From: Brevibacillus brevis
GTDB taxonomy: Bacteria > Bacillota > Bacilli > Brevibacillales > Brevibacillaceae
DNA length: 64,000 nucleotides
NCBI RefSeq assembly: GCF_001039275.2
Contig: NZ_CP030117.1
Coordinates: 1,571,501 to 1,635,500, forward strand
Reading direction: 5' to 3'
Both the position numbers and the translations under genes were made by a program. This document shows, piece by piece, positions 52,523 through 62,257 of this stretch. Each line of letters starts with the position of its first letter. Within the stretch, counting starts at the first letter, position 1. The notes under the pieces are model-generated. The model was not told the DNA's origin, ran no database searches, and worked only from the letters and a program-made list of their open reading frames with translations.

Positions 52523-52702
52523 GGTGTAACCCCTCCTTTGCTTACGTCAAAGTTATCAGAAAAATGTACGAAGTAAAGGCAATTTGAACAAGTCGTAAAA
52601 ATAGTGAAAATAGACGTAAAGATTGTGCAAATCAAGTCTTCCGGCTTCCTAGATAATGGGGGAGAAAGGAATGGAGAGAGACAAAGAGAGGGTGGATAAT
52701 GG

Positions 52703-53938
52703 ATGGGCGTTACCTATTGGTTGACCAATGTTCGTTTGGAGACGGGCTACCGTCGGGAAAACGGTGTCGTCACGGGGACAGAGGCATCCTTGTTTCACAT
52801 TTTGGTAAAAGACGGAAAATTCGCGCGTATTGTACCAGCGACAGAGAAGCTTACAGATGGTATTTTGCAAAAGGATGCAAAAGGCTTATTGGCACTCCCA
52901 TCTCTCGTAGAGAAGCATGTTCATTTGGACAAGACGCTTCAGGGAGAACCATGGCGGGCTGTCATCCCTGTGTCCAATATCATTGAACGCTGCGAAATTG
53001 AAAAGCGCACACTGCCGGGATTGCCGACAACTACACAAGAGCGTGCGGAGAATCTGTTGGAGATCCTCTTGTCCTATGGCTCGACACACGTGCGCACACA
53101 TGTGGATATTTACCCGGAAGTGGGAATCTCCAATTTGGAATCAGTAAAAGCAGCATTAGCAACCTACGCGGATCGAGTCACCCACGAGATCGTGGCGTTT
53201 CCGCAGCATGGCTTATTGCGTACAGATGCAAAAGCACTCTTGCGTGAAGCATTGCGCCAAGGTGCGACTCATGTCGGGGGCGTAGACCCAGCTAATGTGG
53301 ATGGCGATATAGAAGAATCCTTGCACCAAATGATGGAGCTGGCTGTAGAAGCAAACGCAGGTGTCGACTTGCATTTGCATGACCCAGGGCATTTGGGAAC
53401 CTACACGATGAAGCGACTGGCAGCCATGACCGTAGACGCTGGCTGGCAAGGCCGCGTAGCAATCAGTCATGCGTTTGCGCTCGGAGACATCCCTGTGCAG
53501 GAAGCAGAAGAGATGGCGACGATCCTGCGGGAAGCAGGCATTACGATCATCACCAGCGTGCCATTTAGCCGCGTCATTCCACCCGTACAGCTATTGAACC
53601 AAAATGGTGTAGACGTTGCGGTCGGCTGCGACAACATTTTTGACACGTGGCAGCCATACGGGAATGGTGATGTGTTGGAGCGCCTTTGGCGACTGGCTGA
53701 ACGCAATCGTTGGCTGGACGAGTTGTCCCTGTCTCAATCGCTGCGTTTTATCACAGGTGGCAAAACGACGCTGGATGCCAACGGAACTCAGTTGTGGCCT
53801 GCACAAGGCGAAGACGCTAGCCTGATCCTGGTGGATGCGACCTGCTCGGCAGAAGCGATCGCGCGCCGTGCAGATCGACACGCTGTATTCTTCAAAGGCA
53901 ATCTCGCTTCTGGTCAAGTGGAAGAAGTGAACGTTTAA
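52703..53938 (+). CDS. Amidohydrolase, cytosine-deaminase-like, paralogue 1
   Basis: The 411-residue metal-dependent hydrolase is of the CodA/AtzC-like branch. Metal ligands are visible as EKHVHLDK near residue 71, DLHLHDPGH near 219, ISHA near 253 and the Asp of GCDNIFDTW near 310. By eye the position of the CodA catalytic Glu217 is Asp in all three paralogues of this cluster. The substrate would be a cyclic amide or deaminable ring, not known. It starts the three-gene run beside dppCBDF. Confidence 0.85.
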   Translation: MGVTYWLTNVRLETGYRRENGVVTGTEASLFHILVKDGKFARIVPATEKLTDGILQKDAKGLLALPSLVEKHVHLDKTLQGEPWRAVIPVSNIIERCEIEKRTLPGLPTTTQERAENLLEILLSYGSTHVRTHVDIYPEVGISNLESVKAALATYADRVTHEIVAFPQHGLLRTDAKALLREALRQGATHVGGVDPANVDGDIEESLHQMMELAVEANAGVDLHLHDPGHLGTYTMKRLAAMTVDAGWQGRVAISHAFALGDIPVQEAEEMATILREAGITIITSVPFSRVIPPVQLLNQNGVDVAVGCDNIFDTWQPYGNGDVLERLWRLAERNRWLDELSLSQSLRFITGGKTTLDANGTQLWPAQGEDASLILVDATCSAEAIARRADRHAVFFKGNLASGQVEEVNV

Positions 53939-53954
53939 GAGGGGTGAAAAGCCG

Positions 53955-55178
53955 GTGAAATCTTCTCCTTATTGGATCGTCAACGCTCGATTGGAAAGCG
54001 GGTATGAGTGGGAAGAAGGCGTGATCAGTGGAACGCGGACAGAGCTGTGCGATTTGCTCATTGAGAATGGAAAAATCACACGCATTGTCCCTTCCAGTGA
54101 AATTTTGGAGGATGGACTGCCAAAAAAGGACGCGAAGGGCTTACTGATCTTGCCGTCTATGGCCGAGAAGCACATTCATCTGGAAAAAACGTATTTCGGC
54201 GGCCCATGGAAGGCAACAACTCCCGTAAAAAGCTTGTTCGAACGCCACGCTGAGGACAGAGGGCTGTTGCCGATGTATCTCAAGCAGGCTCAGACAGGGG
54301 CAGAAAATATTCTCTCGCTGCTGGTGGAAACAGGGGTTACGCATGTAAGAACGCATTGTCATGTGGACCCGCAGGTTGGTCTTGGGTTTTTGGAAGGAAT
54401 GAAGAGCGCATTTGAGACGTATGCAGATCGTGTCTCCCACGAAATCGTTGCTTTCCCGCATTATGGCATGCTGCGTACTCAAGCGCGAGACATGGTACGT
54501 GAGGCGCTGCGTCAAGGCGCCACTCATGTGGGCGGCGTCGATCCAGGTGGAGTAGACGGCGATATCGAGCGTTCCCTGCAAACGATGCTAGAGCTGGCAG
54601 TCGAAGCGGATGCCGACATTGACATGCATTTGCATGATCCGGGGCATCTCGGCGTGTTTACGATGAAGCGCCTCGCTGCTCTGACGGAAGAAGCAGGCTG
54701 GCAAGGACGTGTCACGATTAGTCACGCGATGGGATTAGGCGATGTTTCGCAGGAGGAAGCCAGAGAGCTGGCGCAACGCCTCGCCTCTCTTGGTATCTCT
54801 ATTGCATCGACCGTGCCGATTAATCGCCCGACCATTCCGATTCCGTTGCTGCATCAAGAAGGTGTAGCGGTCATGCTTGGCAACGATAGCTTGACAGACA
54901 ACTGGACACCCTTTGGCAGCGGAGACTTGTTGGAAAAAGCAGGACGACTGGCTGAACGCTTCCGCTTGACGGATGAAAGATCGTTAGGCGTAGCACTCGG
55001 GTTTGTAACAGAAGGGCGAATCACTCTCGATGAAAGCGGGAATCGCCTGTGGCCATTGGCTGGAGATGAGGCGAGCCTGATGGCGGTCGAAGCGACATGT
55101 TCAGCAGAAGCTGTTGCGAGACGTGCCAAGCGCAAGGTCGTTCTTTTCCAAGGCAACCGGGTAGCGGGTGAGTGGTAG
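53955..55178 (+). CDS. Amidohydrolase, cytosine-deaminase-like, paralogue 2
   Basis: The 407-residue paralogue starts with GTG behind AGAGGGGTG, 16 bp after paralogue 1. The same order of metal sites is kept (EKHIHLEK, DMHLHDPGH, ISHA, GNDSLTDNW), with the first motif reading HIHLEK rather than HLDK. Strong sequence likeness along the whole length shows tandem duplication. The retained ligands imply that it is active, but a different substrate range is plausible. Confidence 0.85.
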   Translation: MKSSPYWIVNARLESGYEWEEGVISGTRTELCDLLIENGKITRIVPSSEILEDGLPKKDAKGLLILPSMAEKHIHLEKTYFGGPWKATTPVKSLFERHAEDRGLLPMYLKQAQTGAENILSLLVETGVTHVRTHCHVDPQVGLGFLEGMKSAFETYADRVSHEIVAFPHYGMLRTQARDMVREALRQGATHVGGVDPGGVDGDIERSLQTMLELAVEADADIDMHLHDPGHLGVFTMKRLAALTEEAGWQGRVTISHAMGLGDVSQEEARELAQRLASLGISIASTVPINRPTIPIPLLHQEGVAVMLGNDSLTDNWTPFGSGDLLEKAGRLAERFRLTDERSLGVALGFVTEGRITLDESGNRLWPLAGDEASLMAVEATCSAEAVARRAKRKVVLFQGNRVAGEW

Positions 55179-55212
55179 AACTACTTTTAAATAGAAAGGA
55201 TGTCATGGATAG

Positions 55213-56430
55213 ATGTCTACAGCCTATTGGATTACCAACGTCCGCTTGGAGAGCGGATACCGCAAAGAAAATGACAAGGTGGTTGCTACAGATACTGAAG
55301 TGGCGCATCTATTAATAGAAGACGGACGAATTGCACAGATCGTGAGTGGAGCTGCTCCACAAACCGAGCTGCCAACGAAGGATGCCAGTGGTCTGTTGGC
55401 ACTGCCGTCATTTAGGGATATGCACATCCACATCGATAAAACGTACTATGGCGGTCCTTGGAAAGCCGTGACACCAGTGAAAAACATCTTGGGTCGACTG
55501 GAAGAAGAGAGCCAGCTCATGCCGAAGCTGTTGCCAACCGCACAGGAGCGCGCAGAAAAAATGCTGGAATTGCTGCTGTCCGCAGGCTCCACCCATATTC
55601 GCTCCCATTGCAATATCGATCCGTACATCGGACTTAAAAACCTGGAAGCGACCATGGCAGCTCTGGAAACCTTTAGCGGCAGATTGCAGTGCGAGGTTGT
55701 AGCCTTCCCGCAGCAAGGTCTCCTGCGAAGCAACCAAGTGGAGAATATCCGCCAAGCCTTGAAGATGGGCGCGACCTATGTTGGTGGTGTAGACCCGGCG
55801 ACAGTGGATCAAAACATCGAGAAATCGCTCGCAACTATTTTTGAGCTGGCAGTCGAAGCGAATGCACCAATCGACGTTCACTTGCATGACCCGGATCATC
55901 TCGGAGTGTTTACATTCAAGCGTCTGGCTAAAATGACCGAAGAAGCAGGGTGGCAAGGTCGCGTTACCATCAGCCATGCGAACTCCCTTGCTGACATCAG
56001 CCTGGAAGAAGCAGGTGACGTAGCTGAAATGCTCGCTGGCTTGGGCATTTCGATCACTTCCACTGTACCAGTGAATAGAGGAACAATCCCAATCCCATTG
56101 CTGCATGAAAAAGGTGTCTCTGTCTCGCTAGGAGACGACAGTATTACCGATCACTGGTCGCCATTTGGACAAGGTGACAGCTTGGAAAAAGCAGGCCGCT
56201 TGGCAGAGCGCTTCCGCATGCAGGACGAGCGTTCCTTGTCCCAAGCACTGGGCTTCATTACAGGTGGGAAGACGCCGTTGGATAAAGAGGGCAACCGCCT
56301 ATGGCCGAATGTTGGCGACGAAGCGGATATCGTATTCGTTCATGCATCCTCGGCAGCAGAAGCAGTTGCACGTCGTGCGAAGCGCCAAGCTGTGATGTTC
56401 CGTGGGAATGTCGTTTCTGGGGCTTTGTAA
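55213..56430 (+). CDS. Amidohydrolase, cytosine-deaminase-like, paralogue 3
   Basis: The 405-residue third tandem paralogue has metal motifs DMHIHIDK, DVHLHDPDH, ISHA and GDDSITDHW, all intact. It is closer to paralogue 2 than to paralogue 1 by eye (GDSLEKAGRLAERFR-type segment shared). AGAAAGGATG-like ribosome site; 34 bp gap from paralogue 2. A terminator ends the operon. Confidence 0.85.
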   Translation: MSTAYWITNVRLESGYRKENDKVVATDTEVAHLLIEDGRIAQIVSGAAPQTELPTKDASGLLALPSFRDMHIHIDKTYYGGPWKAVTPVKNILGRLEEESQLMPKLLPTAQERAEKMLELLLSAGSTHIRSHCNIDPYIGLKNLEATMAALETFSGRLQCEVVAFPQQGLLRSNQVENIRQALKMGATYVGGVDPATVDQNIEKSLATIFELAVEANAPIDVHLHDPDHLGVFTFKRLAKMTEEAGWQGRVTISHANSLADISLEEAGDVAEMLAGLGISITSTVPVNRGTIPIPLLHEKGVSVSLGDDSITDHWSPFGQGDSLEKAGRLAERFRMQDERSLSQALGFITGGKTPLDKEGNRLWPNVGDEADIVFVHASSAAEAVARRAKRQAVMFRGNVVSGAL

Positions 56431-56448
56431 AATCGAAATGGAAATAAG

Positions 56449-56487
56449 AAAAAGGCAGAACCACAGGGTTTTGCCTTTTTTCTTTTT
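56449..56487 (+). terminator. Rho-independent terminator after the amidohydrolase run
   Basis: AAAGGCAGAACC pairs with GGTTTTGCCTTT, followed by TTTCTTTTTG. Confidence 0.87.
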
Positions 56488-56491
56488 GTAA

Positions 56492-56537
56492 TTTATTTTC
56501 GTTTATAATAATTTATCTCAATTTATTACAATTTTAT
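56492..56537 (+). promoter_or_regulatory. Phased TTTAT direct repeats
   Basis: TTTAT begins at 56492, 56502, 56512, 56522 and 56533, a period of 10, 10, 10 and 11 bp. Such same-face repeats suggest either a bent A/T-rich region or cooperative binding of an OmpR/PhoP-type regulator. They lie about 75-120 bp before the ABC operon. Confidence 0.5.
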
Positions 56538-56541
56538 TAAA

Positions 56542-56568
56542 CAATAGTTTCCAATTAAGTTACTATTG
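56542..56568 (+). promoter_or_regulatory. Inverted repeat before the ABC operon
   Basis: CAATAGT (56542-56548) and ACTATTG (56562-56568) are perfect arms separated by 13 bp, directly downstream of the phased repeats. It is a possible second operator. Confidence 0.4.
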
Positions 56569-56610
56569 ATAAATATTGTATTTTTCAGATATTTATTCGG
56601 GGGTGTCATT

Positions 56611-57285
56611 TTGTCGTTCATTGCAGAGACAAAAAACGTAGAACGCACGTTTGGTAGAGGGGCAACTGCCGTCAGAGCGCTTGCGGGCGTAAAAATGCGC
56701 GTAGAATCAGGAAGATTGCTCGTACTAAAAGGTAGATCAGGATCAGGAAAAACGACTCTATTAAACCTTTTGGGTGGTCTCGATCGTCCGACGGTAGGAA
56801 GCGTGTACTTTCAGGGACGAGAAATCGGCCAGCTATCAGATCATGAGCGAACGAGGATCAGGCGAAAGAACATGGCCTTTATCTTCCAGTCGTTTGGCCT
56901 GCTTCCGCTGATGTCAGCCGCGGAAAACGTCGAGTTTGGACTTCGCCTGTCAGGGGTGCCTGCTGCCGAATGGAGGGAGCGTGTTCGCGAATCGCTCGAT
57001 ATCGTTGGACTGTCCAAACGGGCGCATCATCGGCCGTTTGAGATGTCCGGTGGAGAACAGCAACGCTGTGCGATTGCCAGAGCTGTTGCGAACAGACCGA
57101 CACTACTATTGGCGGATGAGCCGACAGCTGAGCTGGATAGTAAAACGGGTCTGCAAATTAGCCGTTTGTTTCGCCAACTGGTCGATGAAGGTGCGATGAG
57201 CATTGTCATGACGACACATGATCCTGGTGTAATGGAGGTGGCGGACGATGTCTATGAATTGGAGGACGGTCGTATCAAGGAATAG
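56611..57285 (+). CDS. LolD/MacB-type ABC ATPase
   Basis: The 224-residue ATPase has Walker A GRSGSGKTT near 40, signature MSGGEQQRCAIARAVANRP near 144 and Walker [14 protein letters not shown]. The compact size and GLDRPTVGSV segment place it with LolD/MacB-type subunits that drive FtsX-like permeases. The start is a TTG after a CGGGGGTG site; the frame is open back to 56566. It overlaps the adaptor gene by 38 bp, so the operon is tightly coupled. Confidence 0.9.
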   Translation: MSFIAETKNVERTFGRGATAVRALAGVKMRVESGRLLVLKGRSGSGKTTLLNLLGGLDRPTVGSVYFQGREIGQLSDHERTRIRRKNMAFIFQSFGLLPLMSAAENVEFGLRLSGVPAAEWRERVRESLDIVGLSKRAHHRPFEMSGGEQQRCAIARAVANRPTLLLADEPTAELDSKTGLQISRLFRQLVDEGAMSIVMTTHDPGVMEVADDVYELEDGRIKE

Positions 57286-58426
57286 CAAAATAAAATGGGC
57301 GTACTTGAGCTTTTTCGTTTTGTTGACGGGCTGTTCCCTATTCCCTAAGGAAGAGGAGGTTCTGGCTCCGCCATTAGTGGAGCCATCGCCTATCAAATAC
57401 GAGGTGGCAGAGGTTTTACAAGGGACGATCGTAAAAAGTGTGAAAGGAAACGCCTCCTTCACGACCGTGAAAACGGCGGAGCTCTCTTTCCCGGAGACGA
57501 AGGGACTGCGGCTAAAGTCGTTCTCGGTCCAAGGCGGCGATCAGGTGAAAAAAGGACAGGTACTTGCTGAATTGGATGCGGCTGAAATGGAGAGGGCGAT
57601 CGAGTCGGCCCAGTATGAAGTGGAGAAGGCAAAGCTGGAGCTGCTTGAAGCCCAGCAGGATAATCACTACGAAGTCGAATCCGCCAAGCTGGACGTTTTG
57701 AAGGCAGAAATGAACGCTAAGGTAAACGAGACCAAGCTAGCCAAGATCGAATTGGAAAAGGTTAAGCTAGACTTGGCGAAATTGCAGGATCCCAAGAAGC
57801 GGCAGTACGCGGTGGAGCGTGCCAGGCTGAACGTGAAGCAAAAAGAGATGGACTTGAAGAACCTGCAACAGCGTTGGAACGAGACCAAGCTGATCGCGCC
57901 CTTTGACGGCATCGTGCTGTTTACAAGCAACGAGCAGGTGGGAGATGAGGTGGAAGCACATCAAAAGCTCGTAACGATAGGCGATCCGAATGAGCTGTTC
58001 GTTATGTATATTGCTCACGAGAAAGAGGCGCTGCAAGATGTTAAGGAAGGGATGAAAGTGATTCTCTCGGGCAAAGACGGCGAAAAAGGTGAGGGGACAG
58101 TTGTTCAGACGCCCCTACATGTCCCTTCCAATTTACCAGAGGATTTGACGAAGCTGTATCAGAGAAGTCTACTCATTGCACCGAAAATCCCTCCAAAGGG
58201 CTTGGAGATCGGGACAGGAGTCAGTATTGAAGTGATTGTGGACAAGCAGGATCAGACGCTTATTATCCCGAGAAAAGCACTTCATGATTTATCGGGCAGG
58301 AAGTACGTTCGGGTGCTCGACGGGAATAGCAAGAAGGAAGTGGACGTGGAAACCGGTATCATGACACAGACGGAGGTTGAGATTCGCAAAGGTCTTTCGG
58401 CAGGCCAACTGGTTATTTTGGAATAG
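57248..58426 (+). CDS. MacA/HlyD-like adaptor lipoprotein
   Basis: The 392-residue exported protein has lipobox LLTGC near residue 29. A lipoyl-like half (LRLKSFSVQGGDQVKKGQVLAELD) precedes a long alpha-helical hairpin (about 110-210, heptad-rich), the matching lipoyl half (APFDGIVLFTSNEQVGDEV), then a beta-barrel domain. This is the layout of membrane-fusion adaptors in Gram-positive MacAB-like systems. It would sit outside the membrane and couple to the FtsX-type permease encoded next. Confidence 0.88.
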   Translation: MSMNWRTVVSRNSKIKWAYLSFFVLLTGCSLFPKEEEVLAPPLVEPSPIKYEVAEVLQGTIVKSVKGNASFTTVKTAELSFPETKGLRLKSFSVQGGDQVKKGQVLAELDAAEMERAIESAQYEVEKAKLELLEAQQDNHYEVESAKLDVLKAEMNAKVNETKLAKIELEKVKLDLAKLQDPKKRQYAVERARLNVKQKEMDLKNLQQRWNETKLIAPFDGIVLFTSNEQVGDEVEAHQKLVTIGDPNELFVMYIAHEKEALQDVKEGMKVILSGKDGEKGEGTVVQTPLHVPSNLPEDLTKLYQRSLLIAPKIPPKGLEIGTGVSIEVIVDKQDQTLIIPRKALHDLSGRKYVRVLDGNSKKEVDVETGIMTQTEVEIRKGLSAGQLVILE

Positions 58427-58438
58427 GGGGACAATGTC

Positions 58439-61327
58439 GTGGCGATGCTGCAAATGATCTTGCGGAAAATGATGAATAACCGATGGCTGGTCGGTAGTCT
58501 GTTGATCGGGCTGATCGTCGCTGTCGGATTGGTATCGAGTATACCCGCATTCACGTCAGGGGTACTCCAACGCATGTTGACCAAGGATATGGAGGAATAC
58601 CAGAAGAATGTGAAGCGCTTCCCCGGCGGCTTGCTGATCACGGTCAATCAAAACAAGCTGGGAAAGAATGGGGCGGTTCTTGTAGACGAGATGACCGCTC
58701 ATTTGCAAAACGAAGTAATCGCTCAACTGGATGTCCCGGTGTATGCAGAAGTGACAGTATTGCGGACCATTCCGTTTGCTGCCATTCAGGAAAACATACA
58801 GCCGAAGAGCCCGATCAGTTCCGACAGTTCGCGGATTTATTCGCTGAGCGGACTGGAGACGCATATGACGCTTGTCGACGGTCGCTTGCCTGCTGCAACC
58901 CCCGTTGATGGCGTGTACGAAGCGCTGGTAACGGAAAAAGCGTTAAAGGACCGCCGGATGGTGCTAGGCAGCTTGTATGAGCTGACCACGAACCAGGTAG
59001 AAGGACTCAAGGTGCGTATCAAGCCGGTTGGTGTTTTCAAGGAAAAAGAGGGGAACGATCCTTATTGGTTCGCTTCCACCAGTGAATACTCCAGTGGCTT
59101 CGTATTGGATGAACGGCTTTTTCGGAGTGTGTTTTTGGAAGAGAAAAATCTGGTCATTTCAACCCAGATGTATACGGCCCTTCACTATCAATCATTTCGG
59201 ATCAGCGATACAGAGAAGCTGAATTCATTGGTGGCCGGAATCGAAGGGAAGCTGCAACAGCATGGATTGAAAAAAGCGGAGATCAACGTTCAGTTTCCGG
59301 CGGCTGGTCTCGTGGGCAAATACAATGAGCAAGAGAAGCAATTCAAAACCATTCTCTGGTCACTCTACATCCCCATTTTCATTATGCTGGGCCTTTATCT
59401 CGTGATGGTTTCGGGATTAATTGTGGAAAGGCAACGAACGGAAATCGCGGTGCTGGGCAGCAGGGGAGCCAGCAGAATGCAGATTTTTTCCATTTATTTC
59501 ATGGAGATCTCCATTCTCGGGTTATGCGCCTTCTTGATCGGTCCATTTGTGGGGATACAGCTTAGCAAGATACTCGGCATCTCGAATGGATTTCTCGAAT
59601 TCGTCGATCGCAAAGGTTTGGATGTTACCATTAGCTGCGAAGTTTTCGTGTATGCGGCGTGGATGGTGCTTGCCTGTATCACTCTCGTTTTGATTTCTGT
59701 GTTTCTGGCAACCAGGCAAAATATCGTCACACACAAGCAAAACATGGCGAGAATGAGTGGACCTGCCATTTGGCATCGGCTGTTTTTCGACGTATTGCTG
59801 CTTGCGGTTTCGTGGTATGGATGGTATTCCTATCAAAACGCCGCTGAAACCGCTGCAAAAACGAGCGAAGGGGCTTCGGCCATCTCGATCGATTTCCTTC
59901 TCTTTTTTGTGCCCGTTCTGTTTTCGCTCGGTTTTGGCCTGCTGCTTCTCCGTTTGTATCCGTGGCTCCTACGTCTGATGTCTTGGGCAGGACGCTCCTT
60001 CTTCCCGCTTTCTCTGCATACGACGCTGGTTCAGGTAGGGAGAGCTCCACGACAGTATCATTTTCTTATGCTGTTTGTGACGATTACGGTCGCAGTAGGA
60101 ATGTTCAGTGCAAGCATGGCACGGACGATCAATCAAAATGCAGAGGAGAGAATCCGTTACCTTATCGGCGCGGATATTCGTTTGAAGGCAGAGTGGCAGA
60201 GCGATAAACCAGAAGTAACGGTCTATCGGGGAGAAAAGAATGCGGAAGAAGGTGAGGGTGCAGAAGTGGAACAAGCGCCAGCAGCTCCTCCCGTTCAGTA
60301 TGTAGAGCCGGATTTCGAAGTGTACAGTCGACTGCCTGAGGTTGAGCATGCAACAAAAGTCTTTGTGAACGGTCTGGCGGAGGCTTCTTTTCAGGGCGAT
60401 CCTGTGAAGGACATCACCTTGATGGGGATCGACCCCAAGGAGTTTGCAAAGACCGCTTGGATGAAGTCAGACTTGCTGCCGCATCACTTCCACGATTATT
60501 TGAATCTGATAGCAAAAGAACCACGTGCCTTATTGCTGTCTCGCAGCCTCGCTGACAAGCTGCACGTGGTGGAGGGACAAACTATCCTGATCGGTTGGGG
60601 GGATTCTCGCAGGGTAGAAATGATTGTGTATGCCATCGTGGATTACTGGCCGGGATGGAATCCTACGCCTGCAAAAAGCACATACGGCAGCAGAATGGAA
60701 GAACAGTATTTGGTAGTCGCTAATCTCCCGTTCGTACAAGACAAGATTCGCCTGGAGCCGTATGAGGTTTGGATCAAAATGAAAGAGGGATCGTCTTCTG
60801 AATCGCTTTACAAGGGTTTGTCTCAAGAGGGAGTCAAGCTCGCCATGCTGAATAACGCCAAACAGCAAGTCATCCAGATGAAAAACAACGCATTTTATTT
60901 GGGGCTGAACGGATCGCTGACGCTCGGATTCCTGCTTTCCATGCTGGTCACCTTTATTGGCTACGTGATGTACTGGGTGCTTACACTGGGAGCCAGAAAA
61001 TTGCAATACGGCGTGTTCCGTGCGATGGGAATGCCATTCAGACAGCTTCTTGCCATACTCGCGTGGGAGCAGCTCTTGACGTTTGGCGTCGCTTTTGCGA
61101 TTGGAATGACAGCGGGCAAGCTGGCAAATAGCCTGTTTTTACCTGCACTCAGTCTCTATTTGCATGCCGATAAGCAAGTTCCTCCCTTTACCGTCATTTC
61201 GATGCCGCAAGACGAACAAATCATTTATACGTTCATGGCAGTGACACTTGTTATCGGAATCGGGATCGTCGGTATCCTGCTGTCACGGATGCAGATCCAT
61301 CAAGCCGTAAAGCTAGGGGAGGACTAA
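58439..61327 (+). CDS. FtsX-like ABC permease
   Basis: The 962-residue protein has two FtsX-type units: TM1 then a large extracellular domain (about 40-310), three helices around 310-440 including MVSGLIVERQRTEIAVLGSRGASRMQI, further helices near 470-560, a second large extracellular domain, and three closing helices. The starting GTG has AGGGGG eight bases upstream. Long bi-domain permeases of this type export peptides or lipids, or act as mechanotransmission devices. No substrate is evident. Confidence 0.88.
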   Translation: MAMLQMILRKMMNNRWLVGSLLIGLIVAVGLVSSIPAFTSGVLQRMLTKDMEEYQKNVKRFPGGLLITVNQNKLGKNGAVLVDEMTAHLQNEVIAQLDVPVYAEVTVLRTIPFAAIQENIQPKSPISSDSSRIYSLSGLETHMTLVDGRLPAATPVDGVYEALVTEKALKDRRMVLGSLYELTTNQVEGLKVRIKPVGVFKEKEGNDPYWFASTSEYSSGFVLDERLFRSVFLEEKNLVISTQMYTALHYQSFRISDTEKLNSLVAGIEGKLQQHGLKKAEINVQFPAAGLVGKYNEQEKQFKTILWSLYIPIFIMLGLYLVMVSGLIVERQRTEIAVLGSRGASRMQIFSIYFMEISILGLCAFLIGPFVGIQLSKILGISNGFLEFVDRKGLDVTISCEVFVYAAWMVLACITLVLISVFLATRQNIVTHKQNMARMSGPAIWHRLFFDVLLLAVSWYGWYSYQNAAETAAKTSEGASAISIDFLLFFVPVLFSLGFGLLLLRLYPWLLRLMSWAGRSFFPLSLHTTLVQVGRAPRQYHFLMLFVTITVAVGMFSASMARTINQNAEERIRYLIGADIRLKAEWQSDKPEVTVYRGEKNAEEGEGAEVEQAPAAPPVQYVEPDFEVYSRLPEVEHATKVFVNGLAEASFQGDPVKDITLMGIDPKEFAKTAWMKSDLLPHHFHDYLNLIAKEPRALLLSRSLADKLHVVEGQTILIGWGDSRRVEMIVYAIVDYWPGWNPTPAKSTYGSRMEEQYLVVANLPFVQDKIRLEPYEVWIKMKEGSSSESLYKGLSQEGVKLAMLNNAKQQVIQMKNNAFYLGLNGSLTLGFLLSMLVTFIGYVMYWVLTLGARKLQYGVFRAMGMPFRQLLAILAWEQLLTFGVAFAIGMTAGKLANSLFLPALSLYLHADKQVPPFTVISMPQDEQIIYTFMAVTLVIGIGIVGILLSRMQIHQAVKLGED

Positions 61328-61331
61328 GCAG

Positions 61332-62219
61332 ATGATCGTATGCGAAAATTTGGTGAAAATCTACAAGGCAAATGATCTGGAAGTGGTGGCGCTGCAAGGG
61401 CTTGATTTGCGTGTAGAGGCTGGAGAGCTGATGGGGATCATCGGGAATAGTGGCAGCGGCAAATCAACACTTCTGAACATGCTGGGAGGGCTGGACCGTC
61501 CCTCGGCAGGAAAACTTTCTGTCGCGGGAGCTGATTTATTTCGATTGACAACTTCCGAGCTGGTTTTGTATCGTTTGCAGACTGTAGGCTTTGTCTGGCA
61601 GAACAACGCCCGCAATCTGATCCCTTATCTATCTGCGCTGCAAAATGTGGAGATGCCAATGCTTTTGCGGGGTAAGCGAAAAAGGGAGCGGGCCCACGAG
61701 TTGTTGGAACTGGTGGGGCTGGGCCACCGAAAAAAGAACAAGCTGAGCGAACTTTCCGGCGGGGAGCAACAACGGGTAGCCATCGCGATCGCGTTGGCGA
61801 ACGAGCCCAAACTACTTTTGGCAGATGAGCCTACTGGCAGTGTAGATACTCGAACGGCAGCTATCATTCTCGATTTGTTTCAAGAGCTGAACCGTTCGTT
61901 CGGGCTAACGGTGGTCATCGTGACTCATGACTTGGAGCTGGCGCGTAAAGTGGATCGCGTCGTAGCAATCAGGGATGGGAAAACGTCCAGCGAGTTGTTG
62001 CGGCGAAAAGGAACGGAAGAAAACACTTCCGAGACTCGAGATGAGGAAGCTAACGAGGACACTCATGAGGAATTAGCGGTGCTTGATCAAGTAGGGAGGC
62101 TGCAGATCCCAATGGAGTACCTCCAGGCGATCCAGGCAGACGGCAAGCTGCGAATCGAGCTGGAAGAAGATCGAATTATTCTGAAGGCGCCTGTAGCCTC
62201 CACAAAAACAGACACGTGA
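61332..62219 (+). CDS. ABC ATPase with C-terminal AbrB/SpoVT-like tail
   Basis: The 295-residue ATPase has Walker [10 protein letters not shown] near 38, signature [14 protein letters not shown] near 138 and Walker [13 protein letters not shown]. After residue about 220 it departs from LolD size: an acidic linker leads to [17 protein letters not shown]...[13 protein letters not shown] (about 255-290), which resembles an AbrB/SpoVT swapped-hairpin domain. It starts 4 bp after the permease. Two ATPases for one permease suggest a heterodimer or an alternative partner. Confidence 0.88.
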   Translation: MIVCENLVKIYKANDLEVVALQGLDLRVEAGELMGIIGNSGSGKSTLLNMLGGLDRPSAGKLSVAGADLFRLTTSELVLYRLQTVGFVWQNNARNLIPYLSALQNVEMPMLLRGKRKRERAHELLELVGLGHRKKNKLSELSGGEQQRVAIAIALANEPKLLLADEPTGSVDTRTAAIILDLFQELNRSFGLTVVIVTHDLELARKVDRVVAIRDGKTSSELLRRKGTEENTSETRDEEANEDTHEELAVLDQVGRLQIPMEYLQAIQADGKLRIELEEDRIILKAPVASTKTDT

Positions 62220-62239
62220 ATGTGACGTGTCTGTTTTTT
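62204..62239 (+). terminator. Rho-independent terminator overlapping the ATPase stop
   Basis: AAAAACAGACACGT pairs with ACGTGTCTGTTTTTT, and the left arm lies in the last codons of the gene. Confidence 0.9.
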
Positions 62240-62257
62240 GTGTTCATTTGCCTGCAC

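Noticed and set aside
52523-52702. Promoter pair between dppC and the amidohydrolases
   Set aside because: CGTAAA-type repeats (TCGTAAAAATAG, GACGTAAAG) and several poor -35/-10 combinations are present, but none is good enough to call.
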